Below, piece after piece: positions 9,398 to 19,180 of a stretch of 51,454 nucleotides of DNA. The position numbers and the translations under genes are program-made. The stretch lies in contig JAGWVN010000015.1 of NCBI GenBank assembly GCA_018970865.1, forward strand, positions 1 to 51,454. The letters are read 5' to 3'. Every line of letters starts with the position of its first letter. Position 1 is the stretch's first letter. Under the pieces are notes generated by a model. It was not told where the DNA came from and ran no database searches. It saw nothing but the letters and a program-made list of their open reading frames with translations. This DNA comes from Betaproteobacteria bacterium. GTDB lineage: Bacteria; Pseudomonadota; Gammaproteobacteria; Burkholderiales; Burkholderiaceae_E.

Positions 9398-10372
9398 CTA
9401 CTTCGGCTGGATGCCGGCGGCCTCGGCCACCTTCCGGAAGCGCTCGTACTCCTTGCGCTGGAAATCGCCGAGCTCTCGGGTGTGCATCATCATGGGCGCG
9501 CTGGGCTGGGTGGCCTGGTAGGCCTTGCCCTCGGGCGAGAGCATCACGGTGCGCACCGCGTCGGCGAGCTTGTTGGTGATGTCATCCGGGGTTTCGCGGC
9601 GCACATAGAGCGACGAGAAGGTGTAGGTCTCGAATTCCGGATAGCCGAGCTCGAGCATGGTGGGCACCTGCGGCGCCATGCGATCGCGTGTGCTGCCGGT
9701 GACCGCAAGGCCGCGCAGCCGACCATCCTTGAGATGGGTGATCACGCCGCCGAGATCGTTCAGGCCGAATTCCAGCGAACCGCCCATGACATCGTTCTGC
9801 AACTGGGCGCCGCCCTTGTAGGCGACATGGCTCAGCTCGACACCCGCGGCCAGACCCAGCCAGGCGCCCACCAGCATGTAGCCGTCTGAATAGCTGCCGA
9901 CATTGAGCGGCCGCTTCTCGCGCTTGACGGTGGCGATCAGATCGGCAAGCGAGCGGTGGGGGGAGTCGCCCTTGACCACGAAGGCGACCACGCCGATGCC
10001 GAAGCCGTGGACCGGCCGGAAGTCGCGGAAGGGATCGTAGGGCAGGTTGCGATTGAGCACCGGCAGCACGCACATCGGCGTGTTGGTGCCCACGAAGACG
10101 GTGTGGCCGTCGGCCGGGGCGCTGCGTACCGCCTGGATGGCGATCATGCCGCTGGCCCCTGGCCGGTTCTCCACCACCACCGGCTGACCAAGCAGCTTGG
10201 AGATCATCTCGCCATACACCCGCGAGCCGCTGTCGGCGCCGCTGCCCGGGGTGAAGGGCACCACGAAGCGGATGGGTTTGCTGGGATAGCCCGAGGCCTG
10301 GGCGCGGGCGCCCGGGGTCAGGGCCGAGGCGGTGGCCCCGGCCAGGGCGGTGAGGACATGTCGACGGTTCAT
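9398..10372 (-). CDS. Bug/TctC-family periplasmic substrate-binding protein
   Basis: 324-aa solute receptor of the tripartite tricarboxylate transporter type, a family strongly expanded in Betaproteobacteria. A signal peptide spans residues about 1-26 (MNRRHVLTALAGATASAL, cleavage near ARAQA). The mature protein shows family motifs YPSKPIRFVVPFTPGSGAD, VVVENRPGASG, VAYKGGAQ and LRGLAVTG. An AGGAG ribosome site precedes ATG 10372. No tctA/tctB membrane genes lie nearby, so it is an orphan receptor, as is common for the Bug family. Substrate (probably a carboxylate) cannot be deduced. Confidence 0.9.
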   Translation of the reverse strand: MNRRHVLTALAGATASALTPGARAQASGYPSKPIRFVVPFTPGSGADSGSRVYGEMISKLLGQPVVVENRPGASGMIAIQAVRSAPADGHTVFVGTNTPMCVLPVLNRNLPYDPFRDFRPVHGFGIGVVAFVVKGDSPHRSLADLIATVKREKRPLNVGSYSDGYMLVGAWLGLAAGVELSHVAYKGGAQLQNDVMGGSLEFGLNDLGGVITHLKDGRLRGLAVTGSTRDRMAPQVPTMLELGYPEFETYTFSSLYVRRETPDDITNKLADAVRTVMLSPEGKAYQATQPSAPMMMHTRELGDFQRKEYERFRKVAEAAGIQPK

Positions 10373-10449
10373 CCCGGACTCCTGGATGGCCCGCCGCTCG
10401 CGCCGGCGCGAATCGGCAGGACGAGTTGCTCTGCCTTGAGCGTACCCCA

Positions 10450-10465
10450 GCCCCGCCGAGGGGGC
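10450..10465 (-). terminator. Weak hairpin after panC
   Basis: A 5-bp GC stem (GCCCC/GGGGC, 6-nt loop) begins 4 bp beyond the panC stop on the minus strand. There is no U-run, so termination is doubtful. Confidence 0.25.
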
Positions 10466-10468
10466 GGC

Positions 10469-12187
<1,719 letters not shown>

Positions 12188-12580
12188 TCAGGCCGGCTCG
12201 GAGAGCTCGATGAGATTGAGGTCCGGGTCTCGCACATAGACCGAGCGGATCTTCCCGGTGGCGCCGGTGCGCATGACCGGGCCCTCGATGATCGGCCAGC
12301 CTTCGCGCTGAAGGCGCTCGATCACCTGGGCCAGCGGCACCGCCGCGATGAAGCACAGGTCGAGCGCGCCGGGCACCGGCAGGTGCGCCTTGGGCTCGAA
12401 CTCGCGGCCCTGGACATGCAGATTGATCTTCTGGTTGCCGAACACGAAGGCCCGCCGCTCCACCGGCGGCGTGCCGCCGATGAAGCTTTCCAGGCGCATG
12501 CCCAGCACGCGGGTGTAGAAGTCCACGCAGGCCGCCTCGCGGGCGGTGGTGAGCACCAGGTGGTCGAGGTGGTCGATCAT
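12188..12580 (-). CDS. VOC-superfamily (glyoxalase/dioxygenase-like) protein
   Basis: 130 aa from ATG 12578-12580. It has two beta-alpha-beta-beta-beta modules: [42 protein letters not shown], then [20 protein letters not shown] and [15 protein letters not shown]. Probable metal ligands are H in DHLVL, H in NLHV, and E in LIELSE. It resembles the 'VOC family virulence protein' group, small metalloproteins of unknown substrate. It starts 22 bp after the second VOC gene and precedes panB by 49 bp, so the four genes may be one transcript. Confidence 0.85.
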   Translation of the reverse strand: MIDHLDHLVLTTAREAACVDFYTRVLGMRLESFIGGTPPVERRAFVFGNQKINLHVQGREFEPKAHLPVPGALDLCFIAAVPLAQVIERLQREGWPIIEGPVMRTGATGKIRSVYVRDPDLNLIELSEPA

Positions 12581-12602
12581 GCGTGGACTCCGCTCGAGGG
12601 GA

Positions 12603-12989
12603 TCAGGGCTGCTTCGGGATGCGGTGCAGGGCGCAGATCTTGTTGCCGTCGGGATCGCGCAGGTAGGCGAGGTAGAGCTTGCCGCCAGGGCCTTCGCGCA
12701 CGCCGGGGGGGTCTTCGCAGGAGCGCCCGCCGTTGGCGCAGCCGGCGGCGTGGAAGGCGTCGGCCTGCTCGGGCGAGGCCGCCTGGAAGCCGATCGTGCC
12801 GCCGTTGGCATGGGTGGCCGGCTGGCCGTCGATCGGCGTGGTGATGGCGAAGGTGCCGCCCGGCGCGCGGTAGAAGTAGCGGTTCTTGTTGGCCACGCCG
12901 GGGCCGATGCCCAGGGCGCCGAGCACCGCGTCATAGAACTTGCGGGAGGCTTCCAGGTCGCTCGCGCCGACCATCACATGACTGAACAT
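12603..12989 (-). CDS. VOC-superfamily protein
   Basis: 128 aa from ATG 12989. Core motifs are FSHVMVGASDLEASRKFYDAV (H4 is a putative metal ligand), YFYRAPGGTFAITTP, TIGFQAASPEQADAFHAAG and LAYLRDPDGNKICALHR. This matches the glyoxalase/bleomycin-resistance group often annotated as VOC family protein. It is first in a minus-strand run VOC-VOC-panB-panC and diverges from the monooxygenase gene. Substrate unknown. Confidence 0.85.
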   Translation of the reverse strand: MFSHVMVGASDLEASRKFYDAVLGALGIGPGVANKNRYFYRAPGGTFAITTPIDGQPATHANGGTIGFQAASPEQADAFHAAGCANGGRSCEDPPGVREGPGGKLYLAYLRDPDGNKICALHRIPKQP

Positions 12990-13159
12990 TGCGTTCTCCA
13001 GAGGGAGTGTGGGGTTTCGACAAGGGGCGCCATGGTAATCGAAGCCCTGGCGGCCGTCCCCGGCAGCGCCGCCGGGTGGCCTATCATCGCCTCAGCCGCA
13101 GGTCAGGGCCACAAGCCCCGGTCCGCAACCTCGCTATCGTCGCTCGAGCGCATCCCTCC

Positions 13160-14545
13160 ATGACACCTGACCGCCCGCTGCTGCTGAACGCTTTCGCCAT
13201 GAACTGCGTGGGCCACATCAACCATGGCCTGTGGACCCATCCCCGCGACCGCACCGCCGACTACACCGACATCGATCACTGGACCGGCGTGGTTCGCACC
13301 CTCGAGCGCGGCCTGTTCGACGGTTTGTTCCTCGCCGACATCGTCGGCGCCTACGATGTGTACCAGGGGTCGCTCGACATCACCCTGCGCGAGTCGATCC
13401 AGCTGCCGCTCAACGACCCCATCCCGCTGGTGGGCGCGCTGCTGCCGGCCACCCGGCATCTGGGCTTCGGCATCACGGTAAACCTCACCTACGAGCACCC
13501 CTACCTGCTCGCGCGGCGCTTTGCCACGCTCGACCACCTCAGCCGGGGCCGCGTCGGCTGGAACATCGTCACCGGCTATCTCGACAGCGCGGCGCGGGCC
13601 ATGGGCTTGCCCGCGCAGCCCGAGCACGACGGCCGCTACGACATGGCCGACGAGTTCATGTCGGTGGCCTACCAGCTGTGGGAATCCAGCTGGGATGCCG
13701 ACGCGGTGATCCGCGATCGCGCCGCGCGGGTCTACACCCGGCCCGAGGCCGTGCGGCCGGTGCGCCATCACGGCGAGCACTACCGGGTGGAGGGCGTGAG
13801 TCTCTGGGAGCCTTCGCCGCAGCGCACCCCGGTGCTCTACCAGGCCGGCTCGTCGGGCCGGGGCCAGCGCTTCGCGGCGCGCCATGCCGAGTGCGTGTTC
13901 ATCTCGGGCCAGTCGCGCGATGGCGCGCGCGCGCTGGTGCGCGGCCTGCGCGAGCAGGCGGTGCGCGAGGGGCGCCGGGCCGAGGACATCAAGATCTTCA
14001 TGGGGGCGAGCGTGGTGGTGGCGCCCACCGACGCGCTGGCGCAGGAGAAGCTGCGCGAGTACATCCACCATGCCAGCCCCGAGGCCGGCCTCGCGCACTT
14101 CGCCTCGGGCACCGGCATCGACTTCTCCCGCTACGGCATGGACGAGCCGGTGGCCCCGCCGGGCACCGGTCGCGCAGGCCAGGGCGACGCGATGCAGTCG
14201 GCGGTCAAGCTCGTGACCGGCGGCCCGCGGCCGCGCACCCGCCGCGAACTGCTGGCCGAGATGGCGCTCGGGGGGCGCTATGCCCTGATCACCGGTTCGC
14301 CGCAGCGCGTGGCCGACGAGATGATCCAGTGGGCCCGCGACACCGGCATCGACGGCTTCAATCTCGCGCGCACGGTGGTGCCCGAGTGTTACGACGACTT
14401 CGTCGATTGGGTCGTGCCCGAACTGCAGCAGCGCGGCGCCTTCAAGACGGCGTACGCCGAGGGTACCCTTCGCGAGAAGCTCTTCGGCGAGGGGCCGCTG
14501 CTGCCCGCCCGCCATCCATCCCGCTCGATCAAGGCAAATCCATGA
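13160..14545 (+). CDS. FMNH2-dependent monooxygenase of the NtaA/SnaA/DszA (LLM) family
   Basis: 461 aa from ATG 13160 (MTPDRPLLLNAFAMN). It belongs to the bacterial-luciferase-like flavin monooxygenases. Landmarks are HINHGLWTHPRD, FDGLFLADIVGAYDVY, the TVNLTYEHPYLLARRFATLD block, SRGRVGWNIVTGYLDSAAR, LYQAGSSGRGQRFAARHAE and GSPQRVADEM. These enzymes need a separate flavin reductase and oxidise nitrilotriacetate, dibenzothiophene sulfone and similar substrates. No reductase gene lies nearby. Its last codon overlaps the OsmC ATG (ATGA), so the two are translationally coupled. Substrate is unknown; neighbours suggest sulfur or organic peroxide chemistry. Confidence 0.88.
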   Translation: MTPDRPLLLNAFAMNCVGHINHGLWTHPRDRTADYTDIDHWTGVVRTLERGLFDGLFLADIVGAYDVYQGSLDITLRESIQLPLNDPIPLVGALLPATRHLGFGITVNLTYEHPYLLARRFATLDHLSRGRVGWNIVTGYLDSAARAMGLPAQPEHDGRYDMADEFMSVAYQLWESSWDADAVIRDRAARVYTRPEAVRPVRHHGEHYRVEGVSLWEPSPQRTPVLYQAGSSGRGQRFAARHAECVFISGQSRDGARALVRGLREQAVREGRRAEDIKIFMGASVVVAPTDALAQEKLREYIHHASPEAGLAHFASGTGIDFSRYGMDEPVAPPGTGRAGQGDAMQSAVKLVTGGPRPRTRRELLAEMALGGRYALITGSPQRVADEMIQWARDTGIDGFNLARTVVPECYDDFVDWVVPELQQRGAFKTAYAEGTLREKLFGEGPLLPARHPSRSIKANP

Positions 14546-15057
14546 ACGCCGATGAACTGCGCGCCCTCCAGGCGCCCCTGAAAGACCAGTACCGCCAGCA
14601 GCCGCAGGCGGCCTTCGTCACCCTGAGCGCCGAGGGGCGCCTGGGCGAGGGGGTGAGCTGCAGCGTGCAGACCGGGCAGGCGCTGGTGAAGGCCGGCCTG
14701 CATCCCGCCTCGGGCGGCGACGGCCTGTCGGCCTGCTCCGGCGACATGCTGCTGCAGGCGCTGGTGGCCTGCGCCGGGGTCACGCTCAAGGCGGTGTCCA
14801 CGGCCCTGGGCATCACCCTGCGCGATGCCACGCTGCGGGCCGAGGGCGACATGGACTTTCGCGGCACCCTGGGCGTGGCCAAGGATGCGCCGGTGGGCCT
14901 GAGCGCGGTGCGCCTGAGCATTCATCTGGACACCGACGCCTCGGCCGAGCAGATCCAGACCCTGCTGCGGCTGACCGAACGCTACTGCGTCATCTATCAG
15001 ACGCTGGCGCGCCCGCCGGCGCTGACGGTGTCCCACGAAGTGGCCCCCGCCGCCTGA
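14542..15057 (+). CDS. OsmC-family (thiol peroxidase-like) protein
   Basis: 171 aa from ATG 14542, overlapping the monooxygenase stop by 4 bp. It has the OsmC/Ohr fold: ASGGDGLSACSGDMLLQALVACAGVTL with a helix-borne Cys, then DMDFRGTLGV, then the second conserved Cys in ERYCVIYQTL. Members reduce organic hydroperoxides through paired cysteines. The strict translational coupling to a flavin monooxygenase suggests it removes peroxide or a reactive intermediate; that is inference. Confidence 0.86.
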   Translation: MNADELRALQAPLKDQYRQQPQAAFVTLSAEGRLGEGVSCSVQTGQALVKAGLHPASGGDGLSACSGDMLLQALVACAGVTLKAVSTALGITLRDATLRAEGDMDFRGTLGVAKDAPVGLSAVRLSIHLDTDASAEQIQTLLRLTERYCVIYQTLARPPALTVSHEVAPAA

Positions 15058-15115
15058 AGCGGATCGGGCTCCGGAGCCCGGGCGCGCCCCGTCGGGCCGC
15101 GGCGCGCCAGCCTCG

Positions 15116-15991
15116 TCAGAGCGCGTCCACCGGAATCTTCAGGTACGACACGCCGTTGGCTTCCGGTGGCGGCAGTTCGCCGGCGCGGATGTTCACCTGC
15201 ACCGCCGGCAGGATCAGCACCGGCATCTCCAGCGTGGCGTCGCGTCGGGTGCGCATGGCCACGAACTCGTCCTCGGAAACGCCGTCGCGCACATGGATGT
15301 TGGCCGCGCGCTGCTCGGCCACCGTGGTCTGGAAGTTCACCGCGCGTGGGGCCGGGGGATAGTCGTGGCACATGTAGAGCCGGGTCTGCGCCGGCAGGCT
15401 GAGCAGTCGCCGCACCGAGCGGTACAGGGTGCGCGCATCGCCGCCGGGGAAGTCGCAGCGGGCCGTGCCGACATCGGGCATGAACAGGGTGTCGCCCACG
15501 AAGACCGCATCGCCGAACTGGTAGGCCACGCAGGCCGGGGTGTGGCCGGGCACGGCCAGCGTGTGCCCGACCAGATCACCGACGGCGATCGCCTCGCCGT
15601 CCTGCAGCAGGCGGTCGAACTGCGATCCGTCGGTGCGAAAGCCCGGCTCCAGGTTGAAGAGCCCCTTGAACACCGACTGCACGATGGTGATGTTCGCGCC
15701 AATGGCGGTGCGTCCGCCGAGTCGGGCCTTGAGGTAGGGCGCGGCGCTGAGGTGGTCGGCGTGGGCGTGCGTCTCGAGGATCCAGGCCATACTCAGACCG
15801 AGTTCCTGCACGCGAGCGATCACCCTGTCGGCGCTGGTGTGGCGGGTGCGGCCGGACTTGGGGTCGTAGTCGAGCACCGGGTCGATGATGGCGCAGGCAG
15901 TGCCTGGGCCCTGGTGGACTAGGTAGGTGACGGTCCAGGTGGCGGCATCGAAGAGGCCTTCCACCTGCGGCTGGGGTGTGCGGTCGGTCAT
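15116..15991 (-). CDS. Metallo-beta-lactamase-fold hydrolase, persulfide dioxygenase-like (Blh type)
   Basis: 291 aa. The zinc/iron motif THAHADH is at residues 74-80; later ligands are in VPGHTPACVAY and FVGDTLFMPDVG, and CHDYPP supplies the final His. It reads as the ETHE1/Blh branch (ARCDFPGGDARTLYRS), which oxidises glutathione persulfide to sulfite. It is transcribed away from the ArsR/BigR gene through a shared 179-bp region with clear promoters. In Xylella, Agrobacterium and Rhodobacter the equivalent genes detoxify sulfide. No rhodanese domain is fused. Assignment to persulfide chemistry rests on family and neighbours. Confidence 0.88.
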   Translation of the reverse strand: MTDRTPQPQVEGLFDAATWTVTYLVHQGPGTACAIIDPVLDYDPKSGRTRHTSADRVIARVQELGLSMAWILETHAHADHLSAAPYLKARLGGRTAIGANITIVQSVFKGLFNLEPGFRTDGSQFDRLLQDGEAIAVGDLVGHTLAVPGHTPACVAYQFGDAVFVGDTLFMPDVGTARCDFPGGDARTLYRSVRRLLSLPAQTRLYMCHDYPPAPRAVNFQTTVAEQRAANIHVRDGVSEDEFVAMRTRRDATLEMPVLILPAVQVNIRAGELPPPEANGVSYLKIPVDAL

Positions 15992-16018
15992 GGCGGCCTT
16001 TTTGATTAAGTGGAAAAT

Positions 16019-16047
16019 AATATATTGACTAATAGATTATGTGTCAA
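16019..16047 (-). promoter_or_regulatory. Strong sigma-70 promoter of the persulfide-dioxygenase-like gene
   Basis: On the minus strand TTGACA (16047-16042), exactly 17 bp, then TATATT (16024-16019). It is a 6/6 -35 and 5/6 -10 match, with predicted transcription start near 16012, about 20 bp before the ATG at 15991. The AT-rich tract is in sharp contrast with the surrounding GC-rich DNA. Confidence 0.75.
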
Positions 16048-16049
16048 TA
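16023..16049. promoter_or_regulatory. Inverted repeat, probable BigR/ArsR operator
   Basis: TATTGAC (16023-16029) and GTCAATA (16043-16049) form a perfect 7-bp inverted repeat with a 13-bp AT-rich spacer. It overlaps the -35 boxes of both divergent promoters, as expected for a repressor controlling both units. BigR and SqrR operators are AT-rich dyads of similar size. Confidence 0.68.
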
Positions 16050-16053
16050 GACT
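16025..16053 (+). promoter_or_regulatory. Sigma-70 promoter of the bigR-yeeE-sulP operon
   Basis: TTGACT (16025-16030), 17-bp spacer, TAGACT (16048-16053). It gives 5/6 and 4/6 matches, with the start predicted near 16060, about 110 bp before the ATG at 16171. It overlaps the divergent minus-strand promoter and the operator dyad. Confidence 0.62.
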
Positions 16054-16170
16054 GTGCCCGTCGGACCTGAACCCGCTTCCGGTGCCCCGGCAACCGGAAT
16101 GGTCCGAGCCGACGCCCGGAGCCACCCGCCATACCGCCCAAGCATCCGGCTTACCGCCCACGCATCTGCC

Positions 16171-16488
16171 ATGACCACCGCCACCCTCGATCTGTCCGCC
16201 ATGCAGGCCGCGGCCGGGCAGGCCTGTCGCCTCATGAAGGTACTTTCCAACCCTGACCGTCTGCTCATCCTGTGCCAGCTCAGCCTGGGCGAGCGGCGGG
16301 TGGGCGAGCTGGAATCGCTGCTCGGCATCGGCCAGCCCACGCTCTCGCAGCAGCTCACCGTGCTGCGCGAGGAGGGGCTGGTGGACACCCGCCGCGAGGG
16401 AAAGCACATCCACTACCGCCTCACCAGCCCGCGCGCGCTGGCGCTCATGCAGGTGCTGCACGAGCAGTTCTGCGCCACGGCGTCCTGA
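16171..16488 (+). CDS. bigR: ArsR-family persulfide-responsive repressor (BigR/SqrR type)
   Basis: 105 aa from ATG 16171 (MTTATLDLSAMQ); a 39-codon upstream extension would cover the leader and is unlikely. It is a winged helix with KVLSNPDRLLILCQL, LGIGQPTLSQQLTVLREEGLVDTRREGKHIHYRL. C35 (LILCQL) and C101 (HEQFC) match the pair that forms the persulfide or disulfide switch in BigR/SqrR; C19 is additional. No metal-binding CxC of ArsR/SmtB is present. It heads an operon with two YeeE/YedE halves and a SulP permease, and should bind the dyad at 16023-16049. Confidence 0.88.
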   Translation: MTTATLDLSAMQAAAGQACRLMKVLSNPDRLLILCQLSLGERRVGELESLLGIGQPTLSQQLTVLREEGLVDTRREGKHIHYRLTSPRALALMQVLHEQFCATAS

Positions 16489-16506
16489 CCCACGGAGGGC
16501 CCTGCC

Positions 16507-16953
16507 ATGACCATCGACTGGACTCACTTCACGCCCTGGGCGTCGCTCTCCGGCGGCGTGCTCCTCGGGGTTTCCGCCGCCCTGTTCATCCTGCTCAATG
16601 GCCGGGTGCTCGGCATCAGCGGCATCCTGGCCGGCCTGTTGCCGCCGCGGCCGGGCGATGCCGCCTGGCGCATCGCCTTCCTGCTCGGCATGGCCGCCTC
16701 GCCGATGGTGTTCGCGGCCCTTGCGCCGGCCGGCTTCGTCACCGCGCCGCGCATCGAGGCCAGCCATGCGCTGGTGGTGGCGGCCGGCCTGCTGGTCGGC
16801 CTGGGCACCCGCTACGCGGCGGGCTGCACCAGCGGCCACGGCATCTGCGGGCTGTCGCGCCTGTCGCCGCGCTCGCTGGTGGCCACGCTCGCCTTCATGG
16901 CCGCGGGCTTCGTCACGGTCTTCATCGTGCGTCACCTGATCGGAGGCATCTGA
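16507..16953 (+). CDS. YeeE/YedE-family membrane protein, first half
   Basis: 148 aa with about four TM helices (15-40, 52-72, 85-103, 122-145). It contains the family Cys motif [16 protein letters not shown], which is the thiosulfate-path cysteine in the full-length TsuA/YeeE transporter. The gene encodes only half of a TsuA-length protein; the following gene encodes the other half, so the two probably assemble as a heteromeric pore for thiosulfate or a related sulfur species. It begins 18 bp after bigR with GGAGGG upstream. Confidence 0.86.
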   Translation: MTIDWTHFTPWASLSGGVLLGVSAALFILLNGRVLGISGILAGLLPPRPGDAAWRIAFLLGMAASPMVFAALAPAGFVTAPRIEASHALVVAAGLLVGLGTRYAAGCTSGHGICGLSRLSPRSLVATLAFMAAGFVTVFIVRHLIGGI

Positions 16954-16955
16954 CC

Positions 16956-17393
16956 ATGCACCGCGTCACTGAATTCCTGGTCGGCCTGCTTTTCGGGCTG
17001 GGCCTGCTGCTCTCGGGCATGACCGATCCTGGCAAGGTGATCGGCTTTCTGGATCTGGCCGGCGCCTGGGATCCTTCCCTGGCCTTCGTGATGGGCGGCG
17101 CGATCGCGGTCGGCTTTTTCGCCTTCGGGCTGGCCCGCAAGCGGACGCTCAGCCTGCTCGGCGGCGCATTGCATCTGCCCACGGCGAGCCAGATCGACCG
17201 TCGCCTGGTGATAGGCTCGCTGGTGTTCGGCGCAGGCTGGGGCCTGGCCGGCTTCTGTCCTGGTCCCGGGCTGGTCTCCATGGCGGCCGGTCAGCCCAAG
17301 GCCCTGGTCTTCGTGCTGGCCATGCTGGCCGGCATGGCGCTGCAGTCGCTGGCCGAGCGCCTCATCCACCCGCCGGCGCGCCTGCTGGACTGA
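16956..17393 (+). CDS. YeeE/YedE-family membrane protein, second half (DUF6691-like)
   Basis: 145 aa from ATG 16956, two bases after the previous stop, with GGAGG upstream. It has four predicted TM segments, starting RVTEFLVGLLFGLGLLLSGM, the conserved MTDPGKVIGFLD stretch and a second conserved Cys in GWGLAGFCPGPGLVS. This is the usual partner of the first half in proteobacterial BigR regulons. Role in sulfur-compound transport is inferred from family and operon. Confidence 0.86.
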   Translation: MHRVTEFLVGLLFGLGLLLSGMTDPGKVIGFLDLAGAWDPSLAFVMGGAIAVGFFAFGLARKRTLSLLGGALHLPTASQIDRRLVIGSLVFGAGWGLAGFCPGPGLVSMAAGQPKALVFVLAMLAGMALQSLAERLIHPPARLLD

Positions 17394-17400
17394 GGCCGCG

Positions 17401-19170
17401 ATGCGCGTGGCCTGGCGGCGCTGGCTCCCCGACCTCCCTGTGCTGCAGTGGGGGCGCGAGTACCGTCGCGACACCCTGGTGAGCGATCTGGTGGCGGCGC
17501 TGATCGTCACCCTCATGCTCATCCCGCAGAGCCTGGCCTACGCCATGCTGGCGGGCCTCGCGCCCGAGGTGGGGCTGTACGCCAGCGTGGCCCCGCTGCT
17601 GCTCTACGCCCTGTTCGGCACCAGCCGGGTGCTGGCGGTGGGGCCGGTGGCGGTGGTGTCGCTCATGACCGCCGCCGTGGTGGGCGAGCATGCCGCCGCC
17701 GGGACGCCAGCGGCCGGGGCGGTGGCCATCACCCTGGCCTTCCTGTCGGGGCTGATCCTGCTGCTGATGGGGGTGCTTCGCCTGGGCTTCCTGGCCAACT
17801 TCCTCAGCCATCCGGTGATCTCCGGCTTCATCTCGGCCTCGGGCCTGCTGATCGCCGCCAGCCAGCTCAGGAGCCTGATGGGCGTGTCGGCGCAGGGCGA
17901 TAATTTCTTCTCGTTGCTCGCTGCGCTTCTCGCCCAGGTCCCCAACACCCACGGCCTGACCGTGGCGGTGGGCGCGGGCGCGCTCGCGTTCCTGTTCTGG
18001 GTGCGTCGCGGCCTCAAGCCGCTGCTGTTGCGCCTGGGCCTGCGTGCCCGCACCGCAGACCTGCTTGCCAAGGCCGGCCCCATCGGCGCGATCGCGGTCA
18101 CCACCGGTCTTGCCTGGGCCTTCGACTGGTCGGCCCGCGGCCTGAAGATCGTCGGCGCGGTGCCGGCCGGCCTTCCGCCGTTCACGCTGCCGGTATGGGA
18201 CGCGGCGCTCTGGCGCGAACTCGCGGTGCCGGCTCTGCTGATCAGCGCGGTCGGCTTCGTCGAGTCGGTGTCGGTCGGACAGACCCTGGCCGCGCGACGA
18301 CGCCAGCGAGTCGAGCCCGATCAGGAGCTGGTGGCGCTGGGTGCGGCCAACCTCTCGGCCGCGGTCACCGGCGGCCTGCCGGTGACCGGGGGTTTCGCGC
18401 GCTCGGTGGTGAATTTCGACGCCGGAGCCCAGACCCCGGCGGCAGGCGTGTTCACCGCGGCGGGCATCCTGCTGGCCTCGCTGCTGCTGACGCCGGCGCT
18501 GTACCACCTGCCCCAGGCCACCCTGGCTGCCACCATCGTGGTGGCGGTGCTGTCGCTGGTCGACTTCAGCCTGCTGCGCAAGACCTGGAACTACTCCCGG
18601 GCGGACTTCCTCGCCGTGGTGGTCACCCTGCTCACCACCCTGGGCGCCGGGGTCGAGGCCGGTCTGGTGGCCGGCGTGGGCGTGTCGCTCGCGCTCTACC
18701 TCCATCGCACCAGCCGTCCGCACATTGCCGAGGTCGGACTGGTGCCCGGCACCGAGCACTTCCGCAATCGCCTGCGGCACCCGGTGGCGCTCAGTCCCCG
18801 GCTGCTCGGCCTGCGCGTGGACGAGAGCCTGTACTTCGCCAACTGCCGGGTGCTGGAGGACCGCATCAACGACGCGGTGGCGTCGCGGCCCGAGCTCGCG
18901 CATGTGGTGCTGCTGTGCTCGGCCATCAACGACATCGACGCCAGCGCGCTGGAAAGCCTCGAGGCCATCGACGAGCGCCTGCGCGCGGCCGGCGTGGCGC
19001 TGCACCTGTCCGAGGTGAAAGGGCCGGTGATGGACCGTCTGCAGCGCACCGCGCTGCTGGCCCGGCTGAGCGGCCGGGTCTACCTCTCGCACTACCAGGC
19101 GGTGTGCGACCTGGCGCCTGAAACCCTGGCCGCGGCCGCCTCGGCTACCATCGCCGCAGCCCAGTCCTGA
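17401..19170 (+). CDS. SulP/SLC26-family anion permease with STAS domain
   Basis: 589 aa from ATG 17401. The transmembrane part (about residues 25-425) has SulP signatures LMLIPQSLAYAMLAGL, GTSRVLAVGPVAVVSLM, FLSHPVISGFISAS, GFVESVSVGQTLA and GGLPVTGGFARS. A cytoplasmic STAS domain (about 445-565) follows, with LRVDESLYFANCRVLEDRI and the anti-sigma-antagonist-like SAINDIDASALESLE. It lies 7 bp after the second YeeE half, so it belongs to the bigR operon. The likely cargo is sulfate or sulfite, produced by the persulfide dioxygenase; cargo is inference. Confidence 0.92.
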   Translation: MRVAWRRWLPDLPVLQWGREYRRDTLVSDLVAALIVTLMLIPQSLAYAMLAGLAPEVGLYASVAPLLLYALFGTSRVLAVGPVAVVSLMTAAVVGEHAAAGTPAAGAVAITLAFLSGLILLLMGVLRLGFLANFLSHPVISGFISASGLLIAASQLRSLMGVSAQGDNFFSLLAALLAQVPNTHGLTVAVGAGALAFLFWVRRGLKPLLLRLGLRARTADLLAKAGPIGAIAVTTGLAWAFDWSARGLKIVGAVPAGLPPFTLPVWDAALWRELAVPALLISAVGFVESVSVGQTLAARRRQRVEPDQELVALGAANLSAAVTGGLPVTGGFARSVVNFDAGAQTPAAGVFTAAGILLASLLLTPALYHLPQATLAATIVVAVLSLVDFSLLRKTWNYSRADFLAVVVTLLTTLGAGVEAGLVAGVGVSLALYLHRTSRPHIAEVGLVPGTEHFRNRLRHPVALSPRLLGLRVDESLYFANCRVLEDRINDAVASRPELAHVVLLCSAINDIDASALESLEAIDERLRAAGVALHLSEVKGPVMDRLQRTALLARLSGRVYLSHYQAVCDLAPETLAAAASATIAAAQS

Positions 19171-19180
19171 GAGCGGCCCG

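Noticed and set aside
15066..15079. GGGCTCCGGAGCCC palindrome between OsmC and the persulfide-dioxygenase-like gene as a terminator
   Set aside because: It is a perfect palindrome with practically no loop and no U-tract.
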